The notes under the pieces are model-generated. The model made no database searches and was not told the origin of the DNA. It saw nothing but the letters and a program-made list of their open reading frames with translations. The position numbers and the translations under genes were made by a program. A DNA stretch of 64,000 bases from Iamia sp. SCSIO 61187 (GTDB lineage: Bacteria > Actinomycetota > Acidimicrobiia > Acidimicrobiales > Iamiaceae): positions 434,001 through 498,000 of the forward strand of contig NZ_CP050948.1 in NCBI RefSeq assembly GCF_019443745.1, read 5' to 3'. Of the stretch, positions 33,622-42,975 are shown piece by piece (the stretch's first letter is position 1; each line of letters opens with the position of its first letter).

Positions 33622-34557
33622 ATGAGCAACGCCACCGGGCAGACCCCAGCCCCCGTCACCCTGGCCGAGCTGTCCCGTCGGGACGGCCGCACGGCGGTGG
33701 ACGCCGCCATCGGCAAGGTCCTGGCCGCCGTCGGCGGCCTGGCCATCGTGATCAGCCTCCTCATCGTCGGCTCGCTCCTCCGGGACTCCATCGGGTTCCT
33801 CGCCGGCGTGGACCTGTCCCTCCTCGGGGGCGACGTGTGGCGGCCCCGGAGCGACCTGTACGGCATGCTCGCCCCCCTCACCGGCACCCTCTGGGTGACG
33901 CTGGTCGCCGTCGTGCTCGCCGCTCCCGTCGGCCTGGGCGCCGCCATCTACCTCTCGGAGTACGCCAAGCCCCGGGTGCGACGGTTCCTCAAGCCCGTCA
34001 TCGAGGTGCTGGCCAGCATCCCCTCGGTGGTGGTGGGCTTCTTCGCCTTCCGCTTCATCGCCCCCGAGATCACCCAACGGATCTTCTCCGAGAGCCCCCG
34101 CCTCAACCTGCTGGTCGCCGGGCTCGGCGTCGGGCTGCTGTGCATCCCCCTGATGACGTCGGTGTCCGAGGACGCACTGCGGGCGGTGCCCCAGGCCATG
34201 CGGGAGGCGTCCTACGGGATCGGCGCCAAGAAGATCACGACCGTCGTGCGGGTCGTGGTCCCGGCCGCCATCTCCGGCCTCGTCGCCGCCGTGATCCTCA
34301 CCGTGTCCCGGGCCGTCGGCGAGACCATGGTCGTCTTCCTCGTCGGAGGCGGTCAGCCGTCGGTGGCGTCGAAGCCGACCGACCCCGGGCTCACCATCAC
34401 CTCGGCCATGACGGGCGTGCTGACCGGCAGCGACCAGCAGGCCGGCGGCACCCAATACCAGTCGGTGTTCTTCCTCGGCCTGGTCCTGTTCCTCCTCACC
34501 CTCGCCCTCAACCTCGTCGCCGCCCGCTTCGTGCGGCGCGTGCGCATCACCTACTGA
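33622..34557 (+). CDS. pstC: Phosphate ABC transporter permease PstC
   Basis: 311 residues with about six membrane helices. The permease EAA-type loop is visible as [27 protein letters not shown], which contacts the PstB ATPase. Early helices [20 protein letters not shown] and [21 protein letters not shown], and the motif [12 protein letters not shown], are typical of PstC. It forms the channel with PstA. pstA starts nine bases after its stop. Confidence 0.96.
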   Translation: MSNATGQTPAPVTLAELSRRDGRTAVDAAIGKVLAAVGGLAIVISLLIVGSLLRDSIGFLAGVDLSLLGGDVWRPRSDLYGMLAPLTGTLWVTLVAVVLAAPVGLGAAIYLSEYAKPRVRRFLKPVIEVLASIPSVVVGFFAFRFIAPEITQRIFSESPRLNLLVAGLGVGLLCIPLMTSVSEDALRAVPQAMREASYGIGAKKITTVVRVVVPAAISGLVAAVILTVSRAVGETMVVFLVGGGQPSVASKPTDPGLTITSAMTGVLTGSDQQAGGTQYQSVFFLGLVLFLLTLALNLVAARFVRRVRITY

Positions 34558-34565
34558 GGCCCGCC

Positions 34566-35495
34566 ATGAGCACGCTCCCCACCCAGATCACCGCCGACGC
34601 CGTCGCCGCCCGCCTCCGGGGCGACAAGGCCGACGTCAGCGGGCGGGTCTTCCGCTACGCCCTCATCGCCTGCCTGGTCTTCGTCCTCGCCACCTTGCTC
34701 ACCCTGCTCTGGGACGTGGCCAGCACGGCCATCCCGTTCCTCGGCGACCGCGGGGTCGTGGACTTCGTCACCCGCTACACCTCGCCCCGAGCCGAGGTGG
34801 CCGGCATCTACCAGGCCCTCATGGGCACCATCCAGATGGGGCTCATCATCATCGTCGTGGCCTTCCCGCTGGGCGTGGCCACGGCGCTGTACCTGGAGGA
34901 GTACGCCGGCGACAACCTGTTCACCCGGGCCATCGAGGTCGTGATCCGCAACCTGGCCGGGGTGCCCGCCATCGTCTACGGCCTCCTGGGCGCCGCCCTC
35001 TTCGCCCGGGGCGGCCTCAGCTTCCTGACCGGCCGGGAGTCGCTCCTGTCGGCCGGTCTGACCCTCGCGGTCCTGGTGCTGCCGATCGTGGTCATCACCT
35101 CGGCCGAGGCCATCCGGGCCGTGCCCGCATCGCTCCGCGAGGGCGGCTTCGGCGCCGGGGCCACCCGGTGGGAGGTCATCCGCACCCTCGTCCTGCCCAA
35201 CGCCTTCCCCGGGATCCTCACCGGGACGATCCTGGGGCTGGCCCGCGGCCTGGGCGAGGCCGCCCCGCTGCTCCTGATCGGCGCCAAGGGCTACCTGCCG
35301 GGCGGCGAGTTCGGCGACCTCAAGGGCAACTTCACCTCGCTGCCCTACCTGATCTCGGACTGGACCAAGCTCCCGCCGAACCAGGGGTGGCCGGACAACA
35401 CCGCCGCCGCCATCCTCGTGACGCTGGTCGTCATCCTCGGCATCAACGCCGTCGGCATCTACCTCCGCAACCGCTTCGAGAAGGCCTCCAGGTGA
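34566..35495 (+). CDS. pstA: Phosphate ABC transporter permease PstA
   Basis: 309 residues, six or so membrane helices. Characteristic segments are [39 protein letters not shown] (cytoplasmic EAA loop) and a C-terminal helix ending in YLRNRFEK. It pairs with PstC. The stop codon overlaps an upstream GTG candidate of pstB, so translation of the two is coupled. Confidence 0.96.
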   Translation: MSTLPTQITADAVAARLRGDKADVSGRVFRYALIACLVFVLATLLTLLWDVASTAIPFLGDRGVVDFVTRYTSPRAEVAGIYQALMGTIQMGLIIIVVAFPLGVATALYLEEYAGDNLFTRAIEVVIRNLAGVPAIVYGLLGAALFARGGLSFLTGRESLLSAGLTLAVLVLPIVVITSAEAIRAVPASLREGGFGAGATRWEVIRTLVLPNAFPGILTGTILGLARGLGEAAPLLLIGAKGYLPGGEFGDLKGNFTSLPYLISDWTKLPPNQGWPDNTAAAILVTLVVILGINAVGIYLRNRFEKASR

Positions 35496-35500
35496 CCCCC

Positions 35501-36406
35501 ATGCCCTCGTCCGACCCCCTCACCGCCAACGGGACCCGCCTCATGTCCGACCACCCCGACCTCGCCAAGGCGGCCGCCACGCCCGAGCCCGACGGGCCGA
35601 CGGTCGTCGCCGACGGCGGGGCCACCGTCTTCGACGTCGACGACCTGTCCGTGTACTACGGCGACTTCCGCGCCGTCCGGGACGTCCACCTCGACATCAA
35701 GGAGCACGAGGTCACCGCCTTCATCGGCCCCTCGGGCTGTGGCAAGACGACCGTCCTGCGGTGCTTCAACCGGATGAACGACCTCATCGACATCGCCCGG
35801 GTCGAGGGCACGCTGAACTACCACGGCGTCGACCTCTACGACCGCCAGGTGAACCCGGTCGAGGTCCGCCGGCGGATCGGCATGGTCTTCCAGAAGCCGA
35901 ACCCGTTCCCGAAGTCGATCTACGACAACGTGGCCTACGGCCCCCGCACCTCGGGCATGGCCAAGAAGGGGGCCGCCCTCGACGAGATCGTCGAGCGCAG
36001 CCTCCGCCAGGCCGCCCTCTGGGACGAGGTCAAGGACCGGCTCAAGGCGTCCGGGCTCGGCCTCTCCGGCGGTCAGCAGCAGCGCCTCTGCATCGCCCGG
36101 GCGCTGGCCACCAACCCCGAGGTCATCCTCATGGACGAGCCCTGCTCGGCCCTCGACCCCATCGCCACCGGGCGCATCGAGGACCTCATGGAGGAGATCA
36201 AGGAGCAGTACACGATCATCATCGTGACCCACAACATGCAGCAGGCCGCCCGGGTCAGCGACCGCTGCGCCTTCTTCACCACCGAGGTGAACGAGACCAG
36301 CGACACCCGCACCGGCGTCCTCGTCGAGTTCGACGCCACCGAGGTCATGTTCTCGAACCCCTCCGACGAGCGGACCGAGAGCTACGTGACCGGACGGTTC
36401 GGCTGA
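35501..36406 (+). CDS. pstB: Phosphate ABC transporter ATP-binding protein PstB
   Basis: 301 residues from the ATG with AGGTGA five bases upstream; a GTG at 35492 is an alternative. Walker A is GPSGCGKTT, signature [15 protein letters not shown], Walker [14 protein letters not shown] and the switch His in [14 protein letters not shown]. The first ~45 residues are an unusual Ala/Pro-rich N-terminal extension before the ABC core ([16 protein letters not shown]). It energises PstCA. Confidence 0.96.
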   Translation: MPSSDPLTANGTRLMSDHPDLAKAAATPEPDGPTVVADGGATVFDVDDLSVYYGDFRAVRDVHLDIKEHEVTAFIGPSGCGKTTVLRCFNRMNDLIDIARVEGTLNYHGVDLYDRQVNPVEVRRRIGMVFQKPNPFPKSIYDNVAYGPRTSGMAKKGAALDEIVERSLRQAALWDEVKDRLKASGLGLSGGQQQRLCIARALATNPEVILMDEPCSALDPIATGRIEDLMEEIKEQYTIIIVTHNMQQAARVSDRCAFFTTEVNETSDTRTGVLVEFDATEVMFSNPSDERTESYVTGRFG

Positions 36407-36414
36407 TCGTGGCC

Positions 36415-37086
36415 ATGCCCGAGGGTCCGGTGCGCCAGGCGTTCGCGGCCGAGCTCGAGCACCTGCGCCTCCAGGTCGAGGTGATGGGCGTCCGGGTCGA
36501 CGAGAACCTCGAGCGCACCCGCGAGGTCCTGCGGACCGGTGACGTCGACCTGGCCGCCCTCACCGTGCAGGCCGACGACCTCATCGACGCCATGAACGTC
36601 TCCCTCACCGAGCGCTGCTACGACCTGCTCACCCGGGAGAGCCCCGTCGCCGGGGACCTGCGGTTCATCGTGTCGGTGCTGCGGGTGCTGTCGGAGCTCG
36701 AGCGGATCGGCGACCTGGCCCTCCGCGTCGTGAAGCTGGCCCCCGAGTGGGAGCTGCTGCGGCGCCACCACGAGACCTTCGACATCCTGCTCTCGATGGC
36801 CGACACCGCGGTCGAGCAGTACCGCACCGCCCTCCGGGCGTGGGCGGCCCAGGATCTGGGCCTGGCGGCCGAGCTGGCCGACCAGCGGCCCATGGAGGCC
36901 TTCACCGAGCGGTTCAGCCGCGAGCTGCTCGGCATCGACGGACCCGACGCCGTGCTCGCCGCGGTGCGTACCCTGGTGGCGGGCCGGTCGCTCGACCGCA
37001 TCGCCGACCACGCCGCCATCATCGGGGCCCGCATCCGCTACCTGATCACGGGCGACCCCGCCCACCTCACCGCCGAGATCCGGTGA
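36415..37086 (+). CDS. PhoU-family phosphate signalling regulator (copy 1)
   Basis: 223 residues, all helical, with the two PhoU three-helix repeats. The metal/phosphate-signalling motif appears as ELERIGDLALRVV in the first repeat and SLDRIADHAAIIGARIRYLITG in the second. It follows pstB by eight bases, and its stop overlaps the start of a second PhoU gene. PhoU proteins restrain PstSCAB and silence the SenX3/PhoR kinase when phosphate is plentiful. Confidence 0.9.
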   Translation: MPEGPVRQAFAAELEHLRLQVEVMGVRVDENLERTREVLRTGDVDLAALTVQADDLIDAMNVSLTERCYDLLTRESPVAGDLRFIVSVLRVLSELERIGDLALRVVKLAPEWELLRRHHETFDILLSMADTAVEQYRTALRAWAAQDLGLAAELADQRPMEAFTERFSRELLGIDGPDAVLAAVRTLVAGRSLDRIADHAAIIGARIRYLITGDPAHLTAEIR

Positions 37087-37877
37087 TGCCCAACAGCGAG
37101 GGGACGGGTGTGCAGACCCGCCGGACGTACCACCAGCAGCTCGACTCCATCAAGGCCGACCTGGTCAAGATGGCCGCCATGGTCACCGAGGGGATCCCTC
37201 GGGCGACCCAGGTGCTGCTCGACCACGACCTGGGCGGGGCCCAGGCCATCATCGACGGCGACGACCCGCTCGACGCCCTGGCCCTCGAGACCGAGGAGCA
37301 GTCCTACGCCGTCTTCGCCCTCCAGCAGCCGATGGCCTCGGACCTCCGCGGGCTGATCACCGGCGTGCGCATGGTCAGCGAGATCGAGCGCAGCGGCGAC
37401 CTGGTCGTCAACATCGCCAAGGGGGCGCGCCGCATCTACGGCACCGAGTACACCCCCCGCCTGCGGGGCCTCATCAACCGCATGGGCGACGAGGCCGCCC
37501 GCCTGTTCCGGCTGTCGATCGATGCCTTCGTCGACGGCGACGCCGCGATGGCCGCCGCCCTCGACGACCTCGACGACCGCCTCGACGAGCTCCACCAGGA
37601 CTACATCGCCGAGATCTTCGAGGCCGCCAACGAGGGTGCCTTCGACGTCCAGGTCGCGGTGCAGCTGGCGCTCATCGGCCGGTACTACGAGCGCATCGGC
37701 GACCACGCCGTGAACATCGGTGAGCGGGTGCGGTACATGGTCACCGGCTGGCTGCCCGAGCAGACCGGTGCCGCCCGCGAGGCGGTCCGCAACGCCCGCC
37801 TCGGTGAGGAGACGGCGGCGGCCGACGCCGCGCCGGCCGACGAGCCCACCCCCTCCCCGGGGGCGGACGAGGGATGA
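37086..37877 (+). CDS. phoU: Phosphate transport system regulatory protein PhoU (copy 2)
   Basis: 263 residues; the ATG shares bases with the previous stop (TGATG). The start RRTYHQQLDSIKADLVKMAAMV is the canonical PhoU N-terminus, with the repeat motifs SEIERSGDLVVNIAKGARR and YYERIGDHAVNIGERVRYMVTG. A ~45-residue acidic Ala/Pro tail follows. This copy is closer to classical PhoU than copy 1, so the two may divide the tasks of transporter control and kinase control, as proposed for paired PhoU proteins in mycobacteria. Confidence 0.93.
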   Translation: MPNSEGTGVQTRRTYHQQLDSIKADLVKMAAMVTEGIPRATQVLLDHDLGGAQAIIDGDDPLDALALETEEQSYAVFALQQPMASDLRGLITGVRMVSEIERSGDLVVNIAKGARRIYGTEYTPRLRGLINRMGDEAARLFRLSIDAFVDGDAAMAAALDDLDDRLDELHQDYIAEIFEAANEGAFDVQVAVQLALIGRYYERIGDHAVNIGERVRYMVTGWLPEQTGAAREAVRNARLGEETAAADAAPADEPTPSPGADEG

Positions 37878-37902
37878 CGTCCCGCACCCGGACGGAGCGC
37901 AC

Positions 37903-38748
37903 GTGAGGGTCCTGGTCACCAACGACGACGGCATCGACGCCCCCGGCCTCCACGCCCTGGCCATCGCCCTCGACGCCGACGGCCACGACGTCCTGGTCGT
38001 CGCCCCCGGCTCCGACCACAGCGGCTACGGCGCCGCCATCGGCGACCTCGGCCGCCAGTCGGATCTGCACACCACCCCGGCGACGATCCCCGGAGCCGAG
38101 CACATCACCGCCTTCTCCCTCGCCGGGCCCCCCGCCCTGTGCGTCATGGCCGCCCGGCTGGGCGGGTTCGGCGACCCGCCCGAGCTCGTCGCCTCCGGGA
38201 TCAACCCGGGCAACAACACCGGTCGGGCCGTGCTCCACTCCGGCACCATCGGGGCCGCCCTCACCGGGGCGAACCTGGGGATCTCGGGGCTGGCCGTCTC
38301 CGTCGGCGTCGACCGCGAGGGCACCGCCGGCTTCGGCGCCGCGGCCGAGGTCGCCGCCGCCTCGGTCGGCTGGCTGGTCACCGCCCCACCCAAGACGGTG
38401 CTCAACGTCAACGTCCCCCCCGGCCCGCTCGCCGCCGTCCGGGGGTCGCGGTGGGCGTCGCTCGCCCCCTTCGGCACCGTGCGGGCGGCCCTGCGCCAGG
38501 GCGGCGACGACGGCGTGCTCGAGCTGACCCTCGTCGAGTCCGGGGTCGAGCTGCCTCCCGACTCCGACACCGCCCTCGTGACCGCCGGCTACGTGGCGGT
38601 CACCTGCATCACCTCGATCCGGGCCGACGACTGGCAGCCGGCGGCGGCCGAGATCGACCGGCGGCTGGCGGCCCGGGCCACGGCCCCCCGCCGCCCGGCC
38701 CCGTCGGCGAGCACGCGAGTGGCGAGCGACGTCGGGGAGACGGCCTGA
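37903..38748 (+). CDS. surE: 5'/3'-nucleotidase SurE
   Basis: 281 residues from the GTG (VRVLVTNDDGIDAPGLHAL). The metal-binding NDDG at residues 7-10, the Ser in PGSDHSGYGAA, and the Asn-containing SGINPGNNTGRAVLHSGTIGAA match SurE phosphatases, which dephosphorylate nucleoside monophosphates and short polyphosphates. The C-terminus has a short Arg/Pro extension. The stop is directly followed by the histidine kinase start, so it is part of the phosphate operon; the exopolyphosphatase activity of SurE would fit this setting. Confidence 0.93.
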   Translation: MRVLVTNDDGIDAPGLHALAIALDADGHDVLVVAPGSDHSGYGAAIGDLGRQSDLHTTPATIPGAEHITAFSLAGPPALCVMAARLGGFGDPPELVASGINPGNNTGRAVLHSGTIGAALTGANLGISGLAVSVGVDREGTAGFGAAAEVAAASVGWLVTAPPKTVLNVNVPPGPLAAVRGSRWASLAPFGTVRAALRQGGDDGVLELTLVESGVELPPDSDTALVTAGYVAVTCITSIRADDWQPAAAEIDRRLAARATAPRRPAPSASTRVASDVGETA

Positions 38749-38749
38749 G

Positions 38750-39955
38750 GTGGCGGTCCTCCTGGGGTTGGTGGCCGTGGGCCTGCTGGTCGCGGTCGTC
38801 GTCCTCGCCCTGCGCCTGCGCGCCGCCGAGGCCGAGGCGGCCAAGGTCCCCGAGCTGACCCGTGCCGTCGACGACGGCGGGCGCCGGCAGCGCGCCGCGG
38901 CCGACACCGTCGACCAGCTGCGCGCCGCCCTCGACGCCGTGCCCCAGGGCGTGCTGGTCGTCGACGCCGCCGGCGTCGTGGTGGCCCGCAACCGGGCCGC
39001 CCGCGAGGTGGCGGCCGCCCGCCACGGCGACGCCCTCGTCAGCGGCGTCGTCGACGAGCTGAGCGCGGCGGCCATCGAGGGCTCCGGCGGGAGCCGGACC
39101 ATCGAGCTGTACGGCCCACCGGCCCGGGTGGTCGAGGTGGTCGCCCGGCCCCTGCCCCGGGGCGCCCTGGTCGTCATCGACGACATCACCGAGGCCCGGC
39201 GGCTCGAGGCGGTGCGCCGCGACTTCGTGGCCAACCTCAGCCACGAGCTCAAGACGCCCGTCGGCGCCATCGGCCTGCTGGCCGAGACCCTCCTGGCCGA
39301 GCCCGACCCCGACGTGGCCCACCGCCTGACCGAGCGGGTCGTCAACGAGTCGTTCCGGGTGAGCCGCACCATCGACGACCTGCTCGAGCTCAGCCGCATC
39401 GAGGCCAGCCAGGAGGACGTCCGCCAGCCGGTCCCCGTCCACCTGGTGCTCGAGGAGGCGGCCGACCGGATCCGCCCGGCGGCCGAGCTGAGCGACATCG
39501 TCATCCGGGTCGCCGAGGTCTCGGCGCGGGTCTCGGCGTGGGGCGACCGCCGCCAGCTGGTCTCGGCCGTGGCCAACCTCCTCGACAACGCGGTCAAGTA
39601 CTCCAGCCCCGGCTCGGTCGTCGACGTCCGGGCCGCCACCGACGGGACGACCGTCGCCATCGAGGTCGAGGACCACGGTCTCGGGATCCCCGCCCGCGAC
39701 GTCGAGCGCATCTTCGAGCGCTTCTACCGCGTCGACCGGGCCCGGAGCCGCGACACCGGCGGCACCGGGCTGGGCCTGGCCATCGTGCGCCACATCGTGG
39801 CCAACCACGAGGGCGAGGTGGCGGTGCGCTCGACCGAGGGTCAGGGGTCGACCTTCACCGTCCACGTCCCCGCCGGTCCCGGTCCCGTCGCCGTCGGCGA
39901 CGCCGCCGACCCCGACGTCCCCGGAGATCCCACCGCCCCCAGGAGGAGCGCATGA
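38750..39955 (+). CDS. senX3: SenX3/PhoR-like phosphate-sensing histidine kinase
   Basis: 401 residues, GTG start one base after the surE stop. One N-terminal membrane helix (~2-22), a PAS-like domain (~55-147; LDAVPQGVLVVDAAGVVVARN), then HisKA with phospho-acceptor H165 in DFVANLSHELKTPVGAIGL. Catalytic boxes are NLLDNAVKYS, EDHGLGIP, FERFYRVD and GGTGLGLAI. This topology (short membrane anchor, PAS, kinase) is that of SenX3 and Streptomyces PhoR, which read phosphate status through PstSCAB-PhoU. The symbol is by similarity of layout and context. Confidence 0.9.
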   Translation: MAVLLGLVAVGLLVAVVVLALRLRAAEAEAAKVPELTRAVDDGGRRQRAAADTVDQLRAALDAVPQGVLVVDAAGVVVARNRAAREVAAARHGDALVSGVVDELSAAAIEGSGGSRTIELYGPPARVVEVVARPLPRGALVVIDDITEARRLEAVRRDFVANLSHELKTPVGAIGLLAETLLAEPDPDVAHRLTERVVNESFRVSRTIDDLLELSRIEASQEDVRQPVPVHLVLEEAADRIRPAAELSDIVIRVAEVSARVSAWGDRRQLVSAVANLLDNAVKYSSPGSVVDVRAATDGTTVAIEVEDHGLGIPARDVERIFERFYRVDRARSRDTGGTGLGLAIVRHIVANHEGEVAVRSTEGQGSTFTVHVPAGPGPVAVGDAADPDVPGDPTAPRRSA

Positions 39956-39996
39956 GCGTGCGAAGCGAGCGACCCGGCCCGGCGGTGCCGGCGTGA
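39952..39996 (+). CDS. 14-codon mini-ORF between kinase and regulator genes
   Basis: ATG at 39952 overlaps the kinase stop (ATGA) and follows AGGAGGAGCG, the best Shine-Dalgarno sequence in the operon. Its stop at 39994-39996 overlaps the regulator GTG (GTGA). The predicted peptide is MSVRSERPGPAVPA. The arrangement would pass ribosomes from kinase to regulator by two successive couplings. It may be a leader-type coupling peptide, or the regulator may have lost its original start nearby. No homology is claimed. Confidence 0.45.
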   Translation: MSVRSERPGPAVPA

Positions 39997-40694
39997 GCGC
40001 CCAGCCGACCATCCTCGTGGTCGAGGACGAGGACAGCTTCATCGATGCCCTCACCGTGGGCCTGGCCCGCGAGGGGTTCCGGGTCCAGGTGGCCCGGGAC
40101 GGGGCCCAGGCCCTCGACCTGTTCGACGTGGTCAAGCCCGACCTCGTCCTCCTCGACGTCATGTTGCCCAAGGTGTCGGGCATCGACGTGTGCCGCGAGC
40201 TGCGGAGCCGCTCGAAGGTCCCGATCATCATGGTGACGGCCAAGGGGGCCGAGATCGACACGGTCGTCGGGCTCGAGGTCGGCGCCGACGACTACGTCAC
40301 CAAGCCCTACCGGCTGCGGGAGCTGGTCGCCCGGATGCGGGCCGTGCTGCGCCGGGCCCCGAGCCCCGGCGACGCCCTGCCCGAGCCCAGCGCCGAGGCC
40401 CTCGTCGTCGGCGACGTGCAGCTCGACCCGGGCCGCCACGAGGTCGTCATCCGGGGCGAGGCGGTGAACCTGCCGCTCAAGGAGTTCGAGCTGCTGGCCC
40501 TGCTCCTCGAGCACGCCGGACGGGTCCTCACCCGCGACACCCTGATCGACCGCATCTGGGGCCACGACTACGTCGGTGACACCAAGACCCTCGACGTCCA
40601 CATCAAGCGCCTCCGGGCCAAGGTCGAGCCCGACCCCACCAACCCGACCCACATCACCACCATCCGGGGCCTCGGCTACAAGTACGCGGCGTAG
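39993..40694 (+). CDS. regX3: RegX3/PhoP-like response regulator
   Basis: 233 residues from the GTG (VSAQPTILVVEDEDSF). Receiver with acidic pair near residues 11-13, phospho-acceptor D55 (LVLLDVMLP) and Lys in YVTKPYRLRE. Winged-helix effector (~140-232; LPLKEFELLALLLEHAG, RIWGHDYVGDTKTLDVHIKR, TIRGLGYKYAA). These motifs match RegX3 and PhoP of actinobacteria. It probably binds the GTTCACC repeats found before ppk, pstS and pstC in this window. Last gene of the operon begun at pstC. Confidence 0.92.
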   Translation: MSAQPTILVVEDEDSFIDALTVGLAREGFRVQVARDGAQALDLFDVVKPDLVLLDVMLPKVSGIDVCRELRSRSKVPIIMVTAKGAEIDTVVGLEVGADDYVTKPYRLRELVARMRAVLRRAPSPGDALPEPSAEALVVGDVQLDPGRHEVVIRGEAVNLPLKEFELLALLLEHAGRVLTRDTLIDRIWGHDYVGDTKTLDVHIKRLRAKVEPDPTNPTHITTIRGLGYKYAA

Positions 40695-40732
40695 TCGTTC
40701 GTCGGGTCGCCGCCCCTCATGCGACCGGGCGG

Positions 40733-42231
40733 TCATGGTGAGGGCCTGCCCTCCGGCGGGGTGAAGGTCCAGCCCTCCTCGTGGCCGCCGGCCAAGGTCC
40801 AGCCGCCGATGGTCTTGAGGACGTGGTGGACCCTGCACAGGAGGGCGCTGTTCCAGAGCGCGGTGGGTCCGTCGCGGGCGAAGTCGATGCGGCAGTGGTC
40901 GATCTCGAGACCGCGGGTGGCGTGGCAGCCGGGCACGACGCAGGTGCCACCGTCGCGGGCCCAGATGGCCGCTCGGAGGTCGGCCGGGACGTAGCGGCGC
41001 TGGCTCGACACCACCGTCACATCCGTGCCGGTGACGACGAGCCGGAGCAGGGCGTCGTCCATCATGTGCCGGGCCAGGGCCACGGGGATGGGCCCGAGCC
41101 CGGTGATCTCGCAGGTCTCCTCCTCCTCGGCGAACCCCCTGCGCAGGGCGTCGAAGTCGATCATGACCATCACCTGGTTCGGTGCCCGCCGGTGGCGTCG
41201 GCGCGGGGGCGCCGGTCGCGGCCGGTGCGGCCCGGGGTGGCCGGCGGGGCCACGGGGGTCGCCGCCCGCGGCAGGCGCGTCGTCGTGATGGTCCTCGGTC
41301 CCGAAGAGCGTGGACGCCTCGCCGTCGGCATCGGCGCCCTCGCGGCCATCGGCCGACCCGGAGCCGTCGCCGGCATCGGGGCCGCTCGGAGCGGGCTGGG
41401 GCGCCGAGGTCGGTGGTCCGTCCTGCCCCGGCGCGGCTTCACCGAGGTCGAGCAGCACGTCGCGGGCGAGCATGTCGAGGGCGTCGGCCATCAGGGCCTC
41501 GTCGGACAGGCGCACGCCGTTGGCGCGGGCGTCGCGGAACGCCTGGCGCCGGTAGGGCTCGAGGGCGGCCAGGAAGCGGTGGTGCGCCTCGGCCGGGATG
41601 TTCCACACGCCGTGGCCCTCGCCGTCGACGGAGAGCCAGGTCTTGAGGGATCGCCGCCGGTGGACGCGGAGCGCCCGCTCGCCCGACCGCTCGTCGGCCC
41701 GCACGATGGCGCGGCGGGCCTCGTCCTGGGTCGCCCGCAGGTCGCTGGAGCGGGCCGTGTCGACCAGTCCCTGCTCGGCCTCGGGGTCGACAGCGGCCGC
41801 CTCGGCCACGGCCTTGGCCTTCTCGACCGAGATCTCGCCGGTCGCCGCCGCCTCGCGCGCCCCGGCAGCGACGCCAGCTTCTCCGACGCGGCCAGCTCGG
41901 CCCGGGCCTGGCCGACGGAGATGCCTTCCTCCTTGGCCACGTGCTCGGCGGCCGAGCGGGCGCCGGCGGCCTTCCAGGCCCCGGTGTCTGCTGCCGCCTT
42001 GTGCAGCACGAGACGGGCGCCGCGCACCCGCCGCTCGATCGTCCCGAGGGCGGCGATGACATCGCCGAGCCGGTGCCCGGGGATGCACTCGGGTGCCAGG
42101 TCGGGCCCCAGCTCGGCGAGCAGGCCGTCGATCTCGACCAGGGCGGCGGCGACGTCACGAGGTCGGTCGTCGCCCGAGCTCGATGCCCGGCTGCCGTCGC
42201 CTGCGTCGCGGCTCTGCTTCACCGTCGCCAC
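40733..42231 (-). pseudogene. Frameshifted DUF222/HNH endonuclease gene (13E12 family)
   Basis: Two frames together make one full-length protein of ~500 residues. The N-terminal part begins at 42231 (MATVKQSRDAGDGS) and reads to about ASEKLASLPG. The remaining DUF222 domain (EISVEKAKAVAEAA) and the HNH module (CVVPGCHATRGLEIDHC, then NSALLCRVHHVLKTIGGW) continue in another frame. Adding one G to the G-run at 41860-41863 restores a continuous reading LPGAREAAATGE, so a single-base deletion (or a sequencing error) is the simplest cause. It has a longer acidic/Pro linker before HNH than the intact copy at 15683. Downstream lie further gene remnants. Confidence 0.85.
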
Positions 42232-42390
42232 CTCCTTCGTGACGTCGCGATCTCTCTTGCCTGAACCCTACGCAGGGGGTGTGACAGTGAAGCCGGGCCT
42301 CCGGCAGCCCGGGGAACGTCCGTTGGCCACCGTCTTCGTCGGGCCACCGTGGGTGGGCGTCACGTGTGGGCGAGGGAGCGCGAGCGATGG

Positions 42391-42845
42391 GTCACCGGTG
42401 AGCTGAAGAGCCAGATCGACCGGATCTGGGACGGGTTCTGGGCCGGGGGCCTCTCGAACCCGCTCGAGGTCATGGAGCAGATGACCTACCTGCTGTTCAT
42501 CAAGCGCCTCGACGACCTGGAGACGCTGGCCGAGAACAAGGCCCGCACCCTGGGTGAGCCGATGGAGCGGAGGATCTTCCCCGAGGGCAGCGACGGCCTG
42601 GTCCACACGGAGCACGGCTGCACCGGTCGGACCCGGACGGGACACCAAGGGCGACGTCGACGAGTACATGCTCGGAGAGATCGCCAGCGCCGGGCAGAAC
42701 GGCCAGTTCCGCACTCCCCGCCACATCATCGGGCTGATTCACCGACCTCAGCCCGACCGGGCCCGACGCCGTGTTCCTCCCCGACCAGGTCGAACGCCTG
42801 GTCGGCATCGTCACAAGGATCCGGGGGAACGCAGACGTCGCCTGA
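42391..42845 (+). pseudogene. Collapsed type I restriction-modification locus (hsdM pieces plus hsdR 3' end)
   Basis: Three fragments in three frames. (1) 42391-~42605 reads like the start of HsdM: TGELKSQIDRIWDGFWAGG, then [21 protein letters not shown]. (2) 42641-42737 is a later HsdM piece: [20 protein letters not shown] followed by [12 protein letters not shown], just before where the methylase SAM motif should come. (3) 42738-42845 reads [20 protein letters not shown] with a stop after RIRGNADVA, resembling the C-terminal end of HsdR (EcoEI_R_C type). The expected HsdM start codon position reads GTC. The methylase core, specificity subunit and most of HsdR are gone, so the locus is a deletion scar with no function. 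Confidence 0.75.
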
Positions 42846-42962
42846 GCGCGGCCGAGGCGGGAGGGGTGGACCGTCCAGGTGCGGGCAGGGGCGCGGGCTG
42901 ATGGCCCCGTTGCGCACCCCCAGTCGGCCCGGGCCCGCCGCGGGCCGGTCGGGCCCGGGTCG

Positions 42963-42968
42963 TAGCAT
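42963..42968 (+). promoter_or_regulatory. Putative -10 box (TAGCAT) of MFS gene
   Basis: TAGCAT ends seven bases before the GTG at 42976, matching the leaderless spacing used elsewhere and supporting that start over the ATG at 43003. Confidence 0.45.
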
Positions 42969-42975
42969 GGTGGGA

